DNA of 8,270 nt from Chloroflexota bacterium (GCA_030690025.1 JAUYDJ010000212.1:1-8270), one strand, 5' to 3'. Numbered from the stretch's first letter, positions 1-6,593 are shown. The notes: generated by a model from the sequence alone, not told the origin. Numbers and translations are program-made.

Positions 1-173
1 CCGGCGTAAAGGCGGCGGAGGCATGTCATGTTGGCGACCAGTATGATTTAGACGTGGCCGGTGCCCGTGGGGTGGGGATTAGCCCTATACTGATTGACCG
101 CGAGAATATCTATCCTGAAGTTACCGATTGTCCCCGGATTCGCCGCCTGACCGAAGTTGCCGCGTACCTCTAA
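1..173 (+). CDS. HAD-superfamily hydrolase, C-terminal fragment (5' end outside window)
   Basis: Reading the frame that starts at base 3 gives 56 residues and a TAA stop at 171-173, with no start inside the window. The visible peptide contains HVGDQYDLDVAGARGVGI. This is the motif IV region of haloacid dehalogenase (HAD) hydrolases: GDxxxxD, whose acidic residues hold the catalytic Mg2+, followed by the usual AGARxxG turn. After it come a short strand (PILIDR) and a tail ending in LTEVAAYL, typical of the end of phosphoglycolate-phosphatase-like or HAD-IA proteins. Members are cytoplasmic phosphatases or dehalogenases; the substrate cannot be judged because the nucleophile and cap domain lie outside. 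An overlapping + frame starting at 157 is not credible as a gene. Family call is fairly sure, subfamily unknown. Confidence 0.78.
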   Translation, partial: GVKAAEACHVGDQYDLDVAGARGVGISPILIDRENIYPEVTDCPRIRRLTEVAAYL

Positions 174-307
174 AAATCCCCTCTGGATGCCCCTGTTAGG
201 TTCAATTGTGGTTGCTGCCGTTTTTCGGTTTCCTGTGTGTTTGTTGGATGACGTCAGGACAGTATACACTTTGTTACTTCCATGTAGTGTTGACCTCGCC
301 CACTTTA

Positions 308-324
308 TCCCGACAACATCGGGA
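308..324. other. Small perfect hairpin
   Basis: TCCCGA (308-313) and TCGGGA (319-324) form a perfect 6-bp stem with a 5-base loop. It lies 134 bases after the HAD stop codon and just before a second, longer hairpin. No T-run follows on either strand, so a terminator role is only possible. Confidence 0.35.
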
Positions 325-333
325 AGAGATTTA

Positions 334-356
334 GAGATGGGGTGAAGCCCCCTCTC
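334..356 (+). terminator. Possible terminator hairpin after the HAD gene
   Basis: Arms 334-342 and 348-356 (GAGATGGGG against CCCCCTCTC) form a 9-position stem with a single T/C mismatch and a 5-base loop. A weakly T-rich stretch (TTACTTAT) follows on the + strand. Position and orientation suit termination of the HAD transcript, but the T-tract is poor and the hairpin is about 160 bases past the stop codon. Confidence 0.35.
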
Positions 357-381
357 TTACTTATCTGAGGCTATCCGATAA

Positions 382-474
382 TGTCATTCTGAAGGAGGCC
401 GCCGAAGGCGGACGACTGAATGAATCCGTACTTGCTGCCGGGAGGACGGATTCTTCACTTCGTTCAGAATGACA
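382..474. repeat. Structured palindromic repeat (REP/MITE-like, GTCATTCTGA type)
   Basis: The ends TGTCATTCTGAA (382-393) and TTCAGAATGACA (463-474) are a perfect 12-bp inverted repeat. Nested inside are an 8-bp inverted repeat GAATCCGT/ACGGATTC (422-429 and 446-453) and a short hairpin CCGCC-GAA-GGCGG (399-411). The unit could fold into a branched cruciform or RNA. Sequences with GTCATTCTGA ends and an inner GGATTCTTC are, from general knowledge, dispersed in intergenic regions of many bacteria. A 7-base direct repeat AGGCTAT flanks the unit (368-374 and 484-490), which might be a target duplication but is a few bases away from the ends. Confidence 0.65.
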
Positions 475-594
475 ATTTCAGACAGGCTATAGGGGTTAGG
501 TCATTCGGTTAGAAATAGCCAATTACGTGCAGGTGGTGCACCGAAATCCGCCTTGGATTCCCTGGCTTAATCTAGATTCCCTGTTTCCTGGTGG

Positions 595-2112
595 TCATAT
601 CAGCCCCACCGTGGCCTTGAGCGGCAGAATGTGCTTCTCCAGGACTTTGCGGAAATGGAAGCCGTAGACGGCCAGGCTGACCGATAGCGGGAAGGCGCGG
701 GGGTGTCGGAGCAAAGTCGAAATGAGCAGCCCCCAGTAGTACTTCCGTTCCTTTTCGATGATGCCCAGGAACCATAAAGACCGGAAGAAGGCCCGCACAT
801 GATAGTACTGTAGACCAAGTCCGCCCTTTCGTTTGGCCGGCTTGTATTCCTTCAAAAAAGTTTTTATCCGCTGGTAATACTGTTTCGGCGAGTAGATGGT
901 GCTCAGGATATGCGTGTAGCCGTCCATGAGCGTCTTGTAGTTCATCTTGGGTATGAAGTTGATGGAGCAATCGGTATTATCGCCGGAGAAGTTCTTCAGC
1001 AGCCGGTCCTCTTTCTTCAGGCGCTGGTAGAGCCGGGTGCCGCGCGGCGCTTTGAGCACGCCCACCATGGCGGTGACAATGCCGCTTTTCTGGATAAAGC
1101 TTATCTGGCTCTTGAAAATTGAAACCGGGTCGTGGTCAAAGCCGACGATAAAGCCGCCCTGGACTTCAAGGCCGTGGTTTTGAATGGTCTTGACGGAAGC
1201 CACCAGGTCGCGTCCCTTGTTGGGCAGCTTATTGCACTCCGCCAGGCTTTCCTCGTTCGGCGACTCAATGCCGACGAATACGGTGTTGAAGCCGGCATCG
1301 GCCATCATTTTCATCAGCTCTTCGTCATCCGCCAGGTTAATTGACGCTTCCGTGGACAGGACAAAGGGGTATCTTTTGCTTGCCTGCCACTGGATTAGCG
1401 CCGGCAGGATTTCCGCCTTCAGTTTGCGCTTGTTGCCGATGAAGTTATCATCCACGATGAACAGGCCGCCGCGCCAGCCCACCTGGTACAGCGCGTCCAT
1501 TTCGGCGAGGAGCTGCGGCTGGCTCTTGGTGCGCGGCCTGTGTCCGTTGAGGACGACGATATTGCAGAACTCGCAGTTGAACGGGCAGCCCCGGGAATAC
1601 TGCACATTCATCGATGAGTACTTCTTCATATCGATGAGCGACCACTGCGGGATGGGTGTCTGGTTTATGTCCGGGCGCTCTTCGGAGGTGTAGACTTGCC
1701 GGGCACAACCGTTCGCCAGGTCGGACAGGAACGGAGGCAGGGTGACCTCAGCCTCGTTAAGCACAAAATGGTCGATGCCTGCAATCTCTTCGTGACCGCC
1801 GGTGGTAAAGAGGGGACCGCCGGCAACTGTTTTAACGCCGATTTTGCGGCACCGGGCAATGACTTCAACGACGGAGTCCTTCTGGATTTCCATGGCGCTG
1901 ATAAAGACATAGTCCGCCCATTTCAGGTCGCCATCGGACAGGGCGTTTACATTCATGTCTACCAGCTTCTTCTCCCAGTCAGCGGGTAACATGGCGGCTA
2001 CCGTTAACAGGCCCAGGGGCGGGAAAGAGGCCTTTTTGGCGATGAATTTCAGGGCGTAGCGGAAGCTCCAGAAAGTATCCGGATACTGGGGATAGACCAG
2101 AAGAATTCTCAA
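595..2112 (-). CDS. B12-binding domain radical SAM protein with DUF4070-like C-terminus (HpnP-like architecture)
   Basis: The 505-residue protein has three parts. Residues 1-135 form a cobalamin-binding Rossmann-type domain (MRILLVYPQYPD, later TVAGGPLF). It lacks the DxHxxG cobalt ligand motif, as many BchE/HpnP-type enzymes do. Residues about 165-370 form a radical SAM barrel with the cluster motif CPFNCEFC (C176, C180, C183), FIVDDNFIGN at 218-227 and GIESP at 281-285. Residues 370-505 resemble the DUF4070 region, with YSPKQYYQR near 408-416. Order and length resemble the hopanoid C-2 methylase HpnP as I remember it. No hopanoid gene is nearby, so I do not assign that function; it is a cytoplasmic or membrane-associated B12-dependent radical enzyme of unknown substrate. 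The TTG start (2110-2112) is supported by AAGGA 7 bases upstream. It lies 92 bases downstream of metF on the same strand. Confidence 0.88.
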   Translation of the reverse strand: MRILLVYPQYPDTFWSFRYALKFIAKKASFPPLGLLTVAAMLPADWEKKLVDMNVNALSDGDLKWADYVFISAMEIQKDSVVEVIARCRKIGVKTVAGGPLFTTGGHEEIAGIDHFVLNEAEVTLPPFLSDLANGCARQVYTSEERPDINQTPIPQWSLIDMKKYSSMNVQYSRGCPFNCEFCNIVVLNGHRPRTKSQPQLLAEMDALYQVGWRGGLFIVDDNFIGNKRKLKAEILPALIQWQASKRYPFVLSTEASINLADDEELMKMMADAGFNTVFVGIESPNEESLAECNKLPNKGRDLVASVKTIQNHGLEVQGGFIVGFDHDPVSIFKSQISFIQKSGIVTAMVGVLKAPRGTRLYQRLKKEDRLLKNFSGDNTDCSINFIPKMNYKTLMDGYTHILSTIYSPKQYYQRIKTFLKEYKPAKRKGGLGLQYYHVRAFFRSLWFLGIIEKERKYYWGLLISTLLRHPRAFPLSVSLAVYGFHFRKVLEKHILPLKATVGLI

Positions 2113-2203
2113 AACTTGTTCCTTATCTACCTCTGGCAGATTCTTTGCTGACCCGGCCTACTTTGCCTGTTAGAGAAGGCTAAGAGGGTGGGTTTATGTC
2201 CTG

Positions 2204-2212
2204 ATTATACCA
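2204..2212 (-). promoter_or_regulatory. Possible extended -10 promoter at the metF stop codon
   Basis: On the minus strand TGGTATAAT overlaps the metF stop codon and matches an extended -10 (TGn plus TATAAT). The hexamer 17 bases upstream is not a recognisable -35. If used, it would start transcription about 85 bases before the radical SAM gene and allow expression apart from metF. Chance occurrence is quite possible. Confidence 0.3.
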
Positions 2213-3098
2213 CCGGACGGGGTAATAGTCCCGCCCGCTCCACGATTTCCGGCACTTTTCTTTCCCAGCCGATGGCCATGATGTGTATGCCCTGGCACAT
2301 GCCCTTCAACTGGCCGATGAGCTCGATGGCAATGTCCAGGCCGGCGCGGGCCTTGTCCTCGGACTTGGCCACCCGGTTGATGAGCTCGTCAGGCACAAAA
2401 ACCCCGGCCACGTTCTTGTTCATAAAGCGGGCCATGCCCACTGATTTGAGGGGTATAATGCCGGCCAACACCGGGACCTTAAATGATTCAACCCGTTTCA
2501 TGAACTTTTCCATGATTTTGAGGTCGTAAATGGCCTGGGTCTGGAAAAATTTGGCCCCGGCCTCAATCTTCTTTTCCATTTTGATAAGCTGCAGCTCAAA
2601 GGCAGCTTCAGTATCGGCGCCCGGGTTTACTACGGCCCCGGCAAAGAAGTCCGTCTTTCCCTTGAGCTCGTTCCCGACCATGTCATGGCCTTCGTTCAGC
2701 TTTTTGATAACTTCGAGCAGTTGCACCGAGTCCAAATCGTAGACTGGCTTGGCCTGGGGGTGGTCGCCGAGCTTGGGGAGGTCGCCGGTGATGGAGAGGA
2801 CATTCTTGATGCCCATGACGTAGGCGCTCAGCAGGTCTGACTGCAGGGCCAGCCGGTTACGGTCGCGGCAGGTCATCTGGAGGATGGGTTCCAGGCCTTT
2901 CTGCAAAAGCAGCTGGCAGGTAACGGTAGAGCCCAGCCTCATTACAGCGCTTTGCTGGTCGGTAGCGTTGGCGGCGTCTATTTTGCCGAGTAAGAGTCCG
3001 GCCACCTCGTTTATTTCGTGGGTATCCGTCCCTTTCAGTGGCCCGACTTCCGCCGTCACCACGAACTTGCCGACTTGCAGAAGCTGTTGAAAACTCAT
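2205..3098 (-). CDS. metF: 5,10-methylenetetrahydrofolate reductase
   Basis: This 297-residue cytoplasmic flavoenzyme is expected to reduce 5,10-methylene-THF to 5-methyl-THF. That product feeds methionine synthesis or the methyl branch of the Wood-Ljungdahl pathway. The whole TIM-barrel family pattern is visible: the catalytic Glu in VTAEVGP (E17), the folate/flavin signature TCRDRNRLALQSDLL (residues 76-90), ITGD with D106, and FFQTQAIYD with Q188 at the expected substrate-contacting position. Length equals the single-domain bacterial MetF (about 296 residues), without the regulatory domain of eukaryotic enzymes. The ATG at 3096-3098 has a strong upstream AAGGAGAGG. No metV-type zinc-finger partner gene is adjacent. 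A sigma70 promoter lies at 3172-3200, and the radical SAM gene follows 92 bases downstream, possibly co-transcribed. Confidence 0.93.
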   Translation of the reverse strand: MSFQQLLQVGKFVVTAEVGPLKGTDTHEINEVAGLLLGKIDAANATDQQSAVMRLGSTVTCQLLLQKGLEPILQMTCRDRNRLALQSDLLSAYVMGIKNVLSITGDLPKLGDHPQAKPVYDLDSVQLLEVIKKLNEGHDMVGNELKGKTDFFAGAVVNPGADTEAAFELQLIKMEKKIEAGAKFFQTQAIYDLKIMEKFMKRVESFKVPVLAGIIPLKSVGMARFMNKNVAGVFVPDELINRVAKSEDKARAGLDIAIELIGQLKGMCQGIHIMAIGWERKVPEIVERAGLLPRPVV

Positions 3099-3171
3099 TT
3101 AACCTCTCCTTCTAGGATGCTACAATCGGTTGTGACTCAATCCGTAAAGGACATGATTAAGCCCTTATGGC

Positions 3172-3200
3172 ATTGTAGTGGGATTTTTGAAATTGGTCAA
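3172..3200 (-). promoter_or_regulatory. Sigma70-type promoter of metF
   Basis: Read on the minus strand: TTGACC (3195-3200), a 17-base spacer, then TACAAT (3172-3177). Spacing is ideal and both hexamers are near consensus. Transcription would begin near 3165, giving a leader of about 65 bases before the metF ATG. I see no recognisable riboswitch in that leader. Confidence 0.65.
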
Positions 3201-3345
3201 GACCGGGAGCTATGCCTTGAATGATTGCAGACAGTCTGTGATTATCCACCTTTCAATTGCATCTTACGCTATTTTTGAGTCTGGCGTCAAGCAGACCGGC
3301 CCGTTGGAGCGAGGTGCTTGCATAAGGAGGGACGAGTGGTCCCGT

Positions 3346-3374
3346 TTGAATGAGCGAGGGTTTTGGCATATAAT
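3346..3374 (+). promoter_or_regulatory. Sigma70-type promoter of the tRNA pair
   Basis: TTGAAT (3346-3351), a 17-base spacer and a perfect TATAAT (3369-3374) stand just before tRNA-His, whose first base is 12 bases beyond the -10. A strong consensus promoter is what stable-RNA genes normally have. It is divergent from the metF promoter; the shared 288-base gap (3099-3386) also holds a small hairpin GGGAC/GTCCC at 3329-3343 and a direct repeat GAGCGAGG (3307-3314, 3352-3359). Confidence 0.75.
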
Positions 3375-3386
3375 GAAATACTGTGT

Positions 3387-3463
3387 GGTGAGTGTAGCCC
3401 AGCGGTCAAGGCGCCAGGCTGTGGCCCTGGATATCGAGGGTTCGAATCCCTCCACTCACCCCA
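3387..3463 (+). tRNA. tRNA-His (anticodon GTG)
   Basis: A full cloverleaf can be drawn. The acceptor stem is GTGAGTG (3388-3394) with CACTCAC (3453-3459). The anticodon stem CCAGG/CCTGG encloses the loop CTGTGGC, anticodon GTG at 3421-3423. The T arm is GAGGG-TTCGAAT-CCCTC (3436-3452). The extra G at 3387 (G-1) faces C at 3460, the identity feature of tRNA-His. The 3' CCA is encoded at 3461-3463. tRNA-Arg follows 6 bases later, so the two are probably one transcript. Confidence 0.95.
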
Positions 3464-3469
3464 TCTCTG

Positions 3470-3545
3470 GCGCCTGTAGCTCAGTGGATAGAGCATCGGT
3501 CTTCGGAACCGGTGGTCGAGGGTCCGAATCCCTCCAGGCGCGCCA
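3470..3545 (+). tRNA. tRNA-Arg (anticodon TCG)
   Basis: The acceptor stem is GCGCCTG (3470-3476) with CAGGCGC (3535-3541). The anticodon loop CTTCGGA carries anticodon TCG (3503-3505), reading CGA and other CGN codons by wobble. The T loop is GTCCGAATC and the 3' CCA is encoded at 3543-3545. The gene lies next to a horizontally acquired-looking region, as tRNA genes often do, but no duplicated 3' tRNA end (attachment site) is visible downstream in the window. Confidence 0.94.
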
Positions 3546-3602
3546 GTTTTTGAAGCTAAAAACCAGTAACTACTGTTGGCTCGTGGGTTTGTACTAGTGA
3601 AA

Positions 3603-3624
3603 TGGCACTAATTTGGCACTAATT
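3603..3624. repeat. Perfect 11-base tandem repeat
   Basis: TGGCACTAATT occurs twice back-to-back (3603-3613 and 3614-3624), in the gap between tRNA-Arg and the promoter of the DUF4145-like gene. Two head-to-tail copies one helical turn apart resemble a regulator or recombinase binding site, but nothing here proves either. The rest of 3546-3656 shows only a weak hairpin, GTTTTT/AAAAAC, directly after the tRNA. Confidence 0.55.
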
Positions 3625-3656
3625 GTGTCGGCATACAAGGGAAAGTGGGAATCTGT

Positions 3657-3685
3657 TTGACGCGAAGCGGGTTACAATCTAGAAT
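3657..3685 (+). promoter_or_regulatory. Sigma70-type promoter before the DUF4145-like gene
   Basis: TTGACG (3657-3662), a 17-base spacer and TAGAAT (3680-3685) precede the ATG at 3727 by about 40 bases. Spacing is ideal and both hexamers deviate by one base from consensus. This suggests the interrupted gene had its own promoter and was not part of the tRNA transcript. Confidence 0.6.
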
Positions 3686-3726
3686 ACTATGGAATGACGA
3701 TAGGCAATTCTGCGCAGGGGTGTAGC

Positions 3727-4118
3727 ATGGTCGAGAAATCCATATTGAGAAAACGAAGGAAGTACATATTCTGCAACAACTGTAAATGTGAGACTGAACA
3801 TACCTGCGAGGGTGAACAATATAGGGATTATCCAAATTATCAAGATAATGGGATAATAGGGTTTGTTGAAAGAGGAGGGTACCGCCTGTGGATTTGTTCG
3901 GGCTGCAAGACTGGTTCGTTAGAGGAATATTATATTTTTGATGTGACTTCTGATGACTACAAAGATGAGAACATGTGGACCTTCACCTACTATCCTGCAC
4001 GAAATGAATTCCAAATCAAATCCAAAGAGTTCAAACAATTGAAAGAGAAGCTAACGAACATTTATAGAGAAACGCTCGGTGCATACAATAACAATTTGAC
4101 TGTTCTATGTGCTCTGGG
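3727..4118 (+). pseudogene. Zinc-ribbon protein resembling DUF4145, truncated by IS21 insertion
   Basis: About 130 native residues remain. Start chosen: ATG 3727, with AGGGG six bases upstream; an in-frame ATG at 3694 has no such site. Two CxxC pairs (C16/C19 in FCNNC, C57/C60 in ICSGC) make a zinc-ribbon-like N-terminus. Then YYP and a helical stretch near residues 100-131 (FKQLKEKLTNIYRETLGAY) look like the start of a DUF4145 domain, which normally continues for roughly another 80-100 residues. The native frame ends at 4118, where the IS21 terminal repeat begins. It then reads a further 25 codons of transposon end to TGA at 4192-4194. The gene is visibly A+T-richer than its neighbours, suggesting transfer. 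Function unknown; the missing 3' part is not found on the far side of the IS. Confidence 0.7.
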
Positions 4119-4219
4119 TGCGTATTCCGGTGAAATCGGCCACGTGTCCGGCGCAAAGCAGGCCACTCGTCCGGCCAAATCGGCCGCCCTGTGAAAAGGG
4201 CTCGGGGAGGGGCGCCGGG
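4119..4219. repeat. IS21 terminal region downstream of istB, three repeat units plus inner box
   Basis: Three degenerate ~21-base units follow one another at 4124-4143, 4145-4166 and 4168-4187. Each has the form TCCGG..AAA(T/G)C(G/A)GGCC. An inner box CTCGGGGAGGGGCGCCGGG (4201-4219) matches, inverted, a box at the other end. Such multiple terminal repeats are known in IS21 elements as transposase binding sites. Confidence 0.75.
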
Positions 4220-4230
4220 ATGACAATAGT

Positions 4231-5013
4231 TTAGCTCAATCCGTCGTCATTGGCAATCGCCTCCTTCGTTTCGGTTTTCCGGCCGCCCGGCGCTCTAACA
4301 CGCAAGGAATCGCCCCTCAGCTCTATCTTATAGGCATTATGCAGCAGCCTGTCACAGATAGCATCGGCCAGGGTGGGGTCGCCGATGTTGGGATGCCAGT
4401 CGCTGATGGGGCACTGGCTGGCGATGACGGTGGCGGTCACCTGATACCGGTCCTCGACGATCTCCAGCAGGTCCCTGCGTTCCCAGTCGGAAAGAGGGGT
4501 AAGCAGGAAGTCGTCGATAATAAGGAGCTGCACCCGGCACAGCTTGGCGAGAGTCTTGAGATGAGAGCCGTCTCCCCGTGACTGCTGCAGGGTTTCAAAC
4601 AGGCGCGGCGCCCGCAGGTAAAGCACGGTATAGCCGTGACGGGCGGCGGAATTGCCCAGGGCGCAGGCGATGTATGTTTTGCCGATGCCGGTGGGGCCGG
4701 TGAGAAGCACGTTCCGGCGGGCGGCTACCCACTCGGGATTGGCCAGCTCCAGGACCACCTGCTGGCTCAGGCCCCGCGAAGCCCTGTAATCGATGTCTTC
4801 CAGCGCCGCTTCCTGGCGCAGTTTAGCTTTTTTGAGCAGCCGCCTCAGCCTCAGATTATCCCGGTAGGTCTTCTCGTCCTGTACCAGCAATCCGACAAAC
4901 TCGGCGTGGGAAAGCTCGGCCTGTTTAGGGTCGGCCAGCCGTTTCTCAAAGCTCTCCGCCAGACCATGTAGCTTGAGCGAGTGCAGGATAGACATAGTCT
5001 GTTGATTAAACAT
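4231..5013 (-). CDS. istB: IS21-family helper ATPase IstB
   Basis: This 260-residue AAA+ ATPase of the DnaA/DnaC-like clade assembles on target DNA and activates the IstA transposase. The Walker A motif GPTGIGKT is at residues 106-113 and Walker B LLIIDD at 163-168. A sensor-like ASQ is near 198-200 and a DRL arginine-finger region at 221-223. The N-terminal helical part (1-90) is the usual IstB N-domain. Length matches the family (about 250-260). Walker B is followed by FLL instead of the commoner FGL, a mild variation. The ATG at 5011-5013 has a perfect AGGAGG six bases upstream, which overlaps the end of istA; the genes are 14 bases apart and surely co-translated. Looks intact and functional. 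Confidence 0.95.
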   Translation of the reverse strand: MFNQQTMSILHSLKLHGLAESFEKRLADPKQAELSHAEFVGLLVQDEKTYRDNLRLRRLLKKAKLRQEAALEDIDYRASRGLSQQVVLELANPEWVAARRNVLLTGPTGIGKTYIACALGNSAARHGYTVLYLRAPRLFETLQQSRGDGSHLKTLAKLCRVQLLIIDDFLLTPLSDWERRDLLEIVEDRYQVTATVIASQCPISDWHPNIGDPTLADAICDRLLHNAYKIELRGDSLRVRAPGGRKTETKEAIANDDGLS

Positions 5014-5027
5014 AGTTTTCCTCCTTA

Positions 5028-6593
5028 TTATTGATAGTATTCTCGACCTCTAATGTTTTGATGTAACGGCAGGCTCATCTGGCCGGAGTGTTCTCCGGTA
5101 TCCCGCTGTCGGTCCAGGCCAGCGGTCAGGATGGCCTTCAGGGAGCGGAAGGAGCAGGTGTTGTACTTGAGAGCCCGCTCGGCCGCCGCTTCCATGCGCT
5201 CCGGCTCGTAGAATCGTCCCAGGTGGATGATCCCCAGGCAGGAGCGGTAGCCCTGCTCCACATAGGGCCGGCTGGAAAGGATCTTCTCTACCAGCCGGGA
5301 GGTCGCCGTGCCGGTCTTGCCCGCCCACCGGATGAAACGCTCCGGACTCCACTCCGCGTAGCCGCGGTGCTCCGGGGGCATGTGTTCCTTATTGGTGGTA
5401 TACCGGCCCTGGACATAAGAGCGGGCGTGGGCCGCTACACGCTCCCCTTTGCGGAAGGCTTCCATGGTGGCGGCGGTCAGCCGGACATCCAGTCTCTCGT
5501 GTATGAGCCTGAAGGGGACGCTGTAGTAGTGATCGTCCACTTCGACGTGGTAATCGATATTTACCTTCGCCTTATACCACTCGGCGTATTCGTAGGGTCT
5601 TAGAGGCAAGGGCAGGGTGGCGGGACGGTCCATGGTCTCGAAAAGCTCCCGGCGTGATCTCTTTGCCTGCCGCAGCGGACGGGTGTTGAGACGCTCCAGG
5701 CACTCGCGGATAGCGCCATTGAGCTCGGCCAGGCTGTAGAAAGTGCGGTGCCGCAGGACCGCCAGTATCCATCTTTTGGCGATGAGTACACCCACCTCGA
5801 CCTTGGCCTTGTCCTTGGCCCGGTAAGGACGCGCCGGCAGGACCGCGCAGCCGTAGTGCTCCGCCATGTCCGCGTAGGTCGGATTCAGCTCCGGCTCGTA
5901 CTTGCAGGCTTTGCTGACGGCGCTCTTGAGATTGTCCGGCACCAGCACCCGGGGAGCACACCCGAAATACTCCAGCGCTCGCCTCTGGGCACCGATCCAG
6001 TCCGGCAGCGTCTGTGACAGGGTGGCCTCGGCATAGGTGTAGTTCGATGCTCCCCACACGGCCAGGAATAGCTGGGTGGGAATAAGCTCGCCGGTGGGCA
6101 GGTCGAGGATGGACAGACCGTTGGAGAAATCGATGAATAACTTTTCGCCGGCCCGGTGCTCCTGTCTCATGCAGTAGTCGAGCTTGCTCCGCCAGCGGCG
6201 ATAAAGCTCGCAGAACTGGCTGTACTGGTAGCCGTCGGGACACCTGGCCTTGTACTCCAGCCATAGCTGGATGAGAGTCAGGTTGATCTTCCGGTAGCTG
6301 CGTAACTCGCTGTAGATGTATTCGCAGTCCGGCGCCGGCCGCTTGACAGAACTGGGTATCCGTTTGGCGGGGAAAAGCCGCCCCTCGATCTGAACGTCGG
6401 TGAGCGCCGCGGCTTCCGGCCACCCTAACCCGGCCGCCCTGGCCTTCATGAGATAGTCGCCCACGGTGCTGCGGGCAATCCGGCAGCTTCGAGCTATCTC
6501 TCGCTCACTGATTCCACAGTCATACTTTAAACGTAGAACTTCTTTGATCTTGCGCACGGGTAATCTCCTGTTCGCCAATAGAATCACCTCCAT
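5028..6593 (-). CDS. istA: IS21-family DDE transposase IstA
   Basis: The protein is up to 521 residues. Residues about 12-55 form a helix-turn-helix (KIKEVLRLKYDCGISEREIA) that binds the terminal repeats. The RNase H-like catalytic core carries the DDE triad: D155 in FIDFSNG, D220 in PDNLKS, E266 in KAKVEVG. A Mu-transposase-like C-terminal beta domain follows (residues about 345-400, DDHYYSVP). All key residues are present, so the enzyme is probably active. The coordinates give the longest frame from ATG 6591-6593, which has no good ribosome site. The true start is more likely TTG at 6576-6578 (GGAGG 8 bases upstream; yields the family-like N-terminus ..RLPVRKIKEV) or GTG at 6555-6557 (AGGAG 7 bases upstream). 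istB follows directly. Confidence 0.95.
   Translation of the reverse strand: MEVILLANRRLPVRKIKEVLRLKYDCGISEREIARSCRIARSTVGDYLMKARAAGLGWPEAAALTDVQIEGRLFPAKRIPSSVKRPAPDCEYIYSELRSYRKINLTLIQLWLEYKARCPDGYQYSQFCELYRRWRSKLDYCMRQEHRAGEKLFIDFSNGLSILDLPTGELIPTQLFLAVWGASNYTYAEATLSQTLPDWIGAQRRALEYFGCAPRVLVPDNLKSAVSKACKYEPELNPTYADMAEHYGCAVLPARPYRAKDKAKVEVGVLIAKRWILAVLRHRTFYSLAELNGAIRECLERLNTRPLRQAKRSRRELFETMDRPATLPLPLRPYEYAEWYKAKVNIDYHVEVDDHYYSVPFRLIHERLDVRLTAATMEAFRKGERVAAHARSYVQGRYTTNKEHMPPEHRGYAEWSPERFIRWAGKTGTATSRLVEKILSSRPYVEQGYRSCLGIIHLGRFYEPERMEAAAERALKYNTCSFRSLKAILTAGLDRQRDTGEHSGQMSLPLHQNIRGREYYQ

Larger units (their letters stand above)
174..594. other. Non-coding region between HAD gene and radical SAM gene
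   Basis: This 421-base stretch separates two convergent genes (HAD on +, radical SAM on -). I see no convincing coding frame. It holds two small hairpins (308-324 and 334-356), a structured palindromic repeat (382-474), a small palindrome (527-541, arms GTGCA/TGCAC) and a 9-base direct repeat GATTCCCTG at 556-564 and 575-583. Both genes should terminate in here, but no hairpin followed by a clean T-run is present. Confidence 0.6.

Noticed and set aside
157..345. 62-residue open frame on + overlapping the end of the HAD gene
   Set aside because: It starts inside the HAD coding region in another frame, has no ribosome site and no recognisable protein features; the hydrophobic run is short and probably fortuitous.
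572..970. 132-residue open frame on - inside the radical SAM gene
   Set aside because: It overlaps a clearly homologous gene in another frame and reads as low-complexity shadow sequence; no ribosome site.
595..2112. Naming the radical SAM gene hpnP (hopanoid C-2 methylase)
   Set aside because: The layout matches, but the same architecture occurs in several families and no hopanoid pathway gene is nearby.
3306..3345. Possible T-box or other leader RNA (GGAGGGACGAGTGGTCCCG region)
   Set aside because: The sequence only loosely resembles a T-box, lies upstream of the tRNA promoter and precedes no aminoacyl-tRNA synthetase or amino-acid gene.
3264..3496. Two short minus-strand frames antisense to the tRNA pair
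   Set aside because: They run through tRNA-His. Peptides such as MEGFEPSIS and WRDSNPR are the well-known spurious translations of antisense tRNA genes.
3535..3700. Integration site (att) at the 3' end of tRNA-Arg
   Set aside because: No second copy of the tRNA 3' end is visible in the window and no integrase gene is present, so the claim cannot be supported.
5572..6423. 283-residue frame on - and several + frames within istA
   Set aside because: istA is certain from its HTH and DDE motifs. These are GC-rich shadow frames with no family features.
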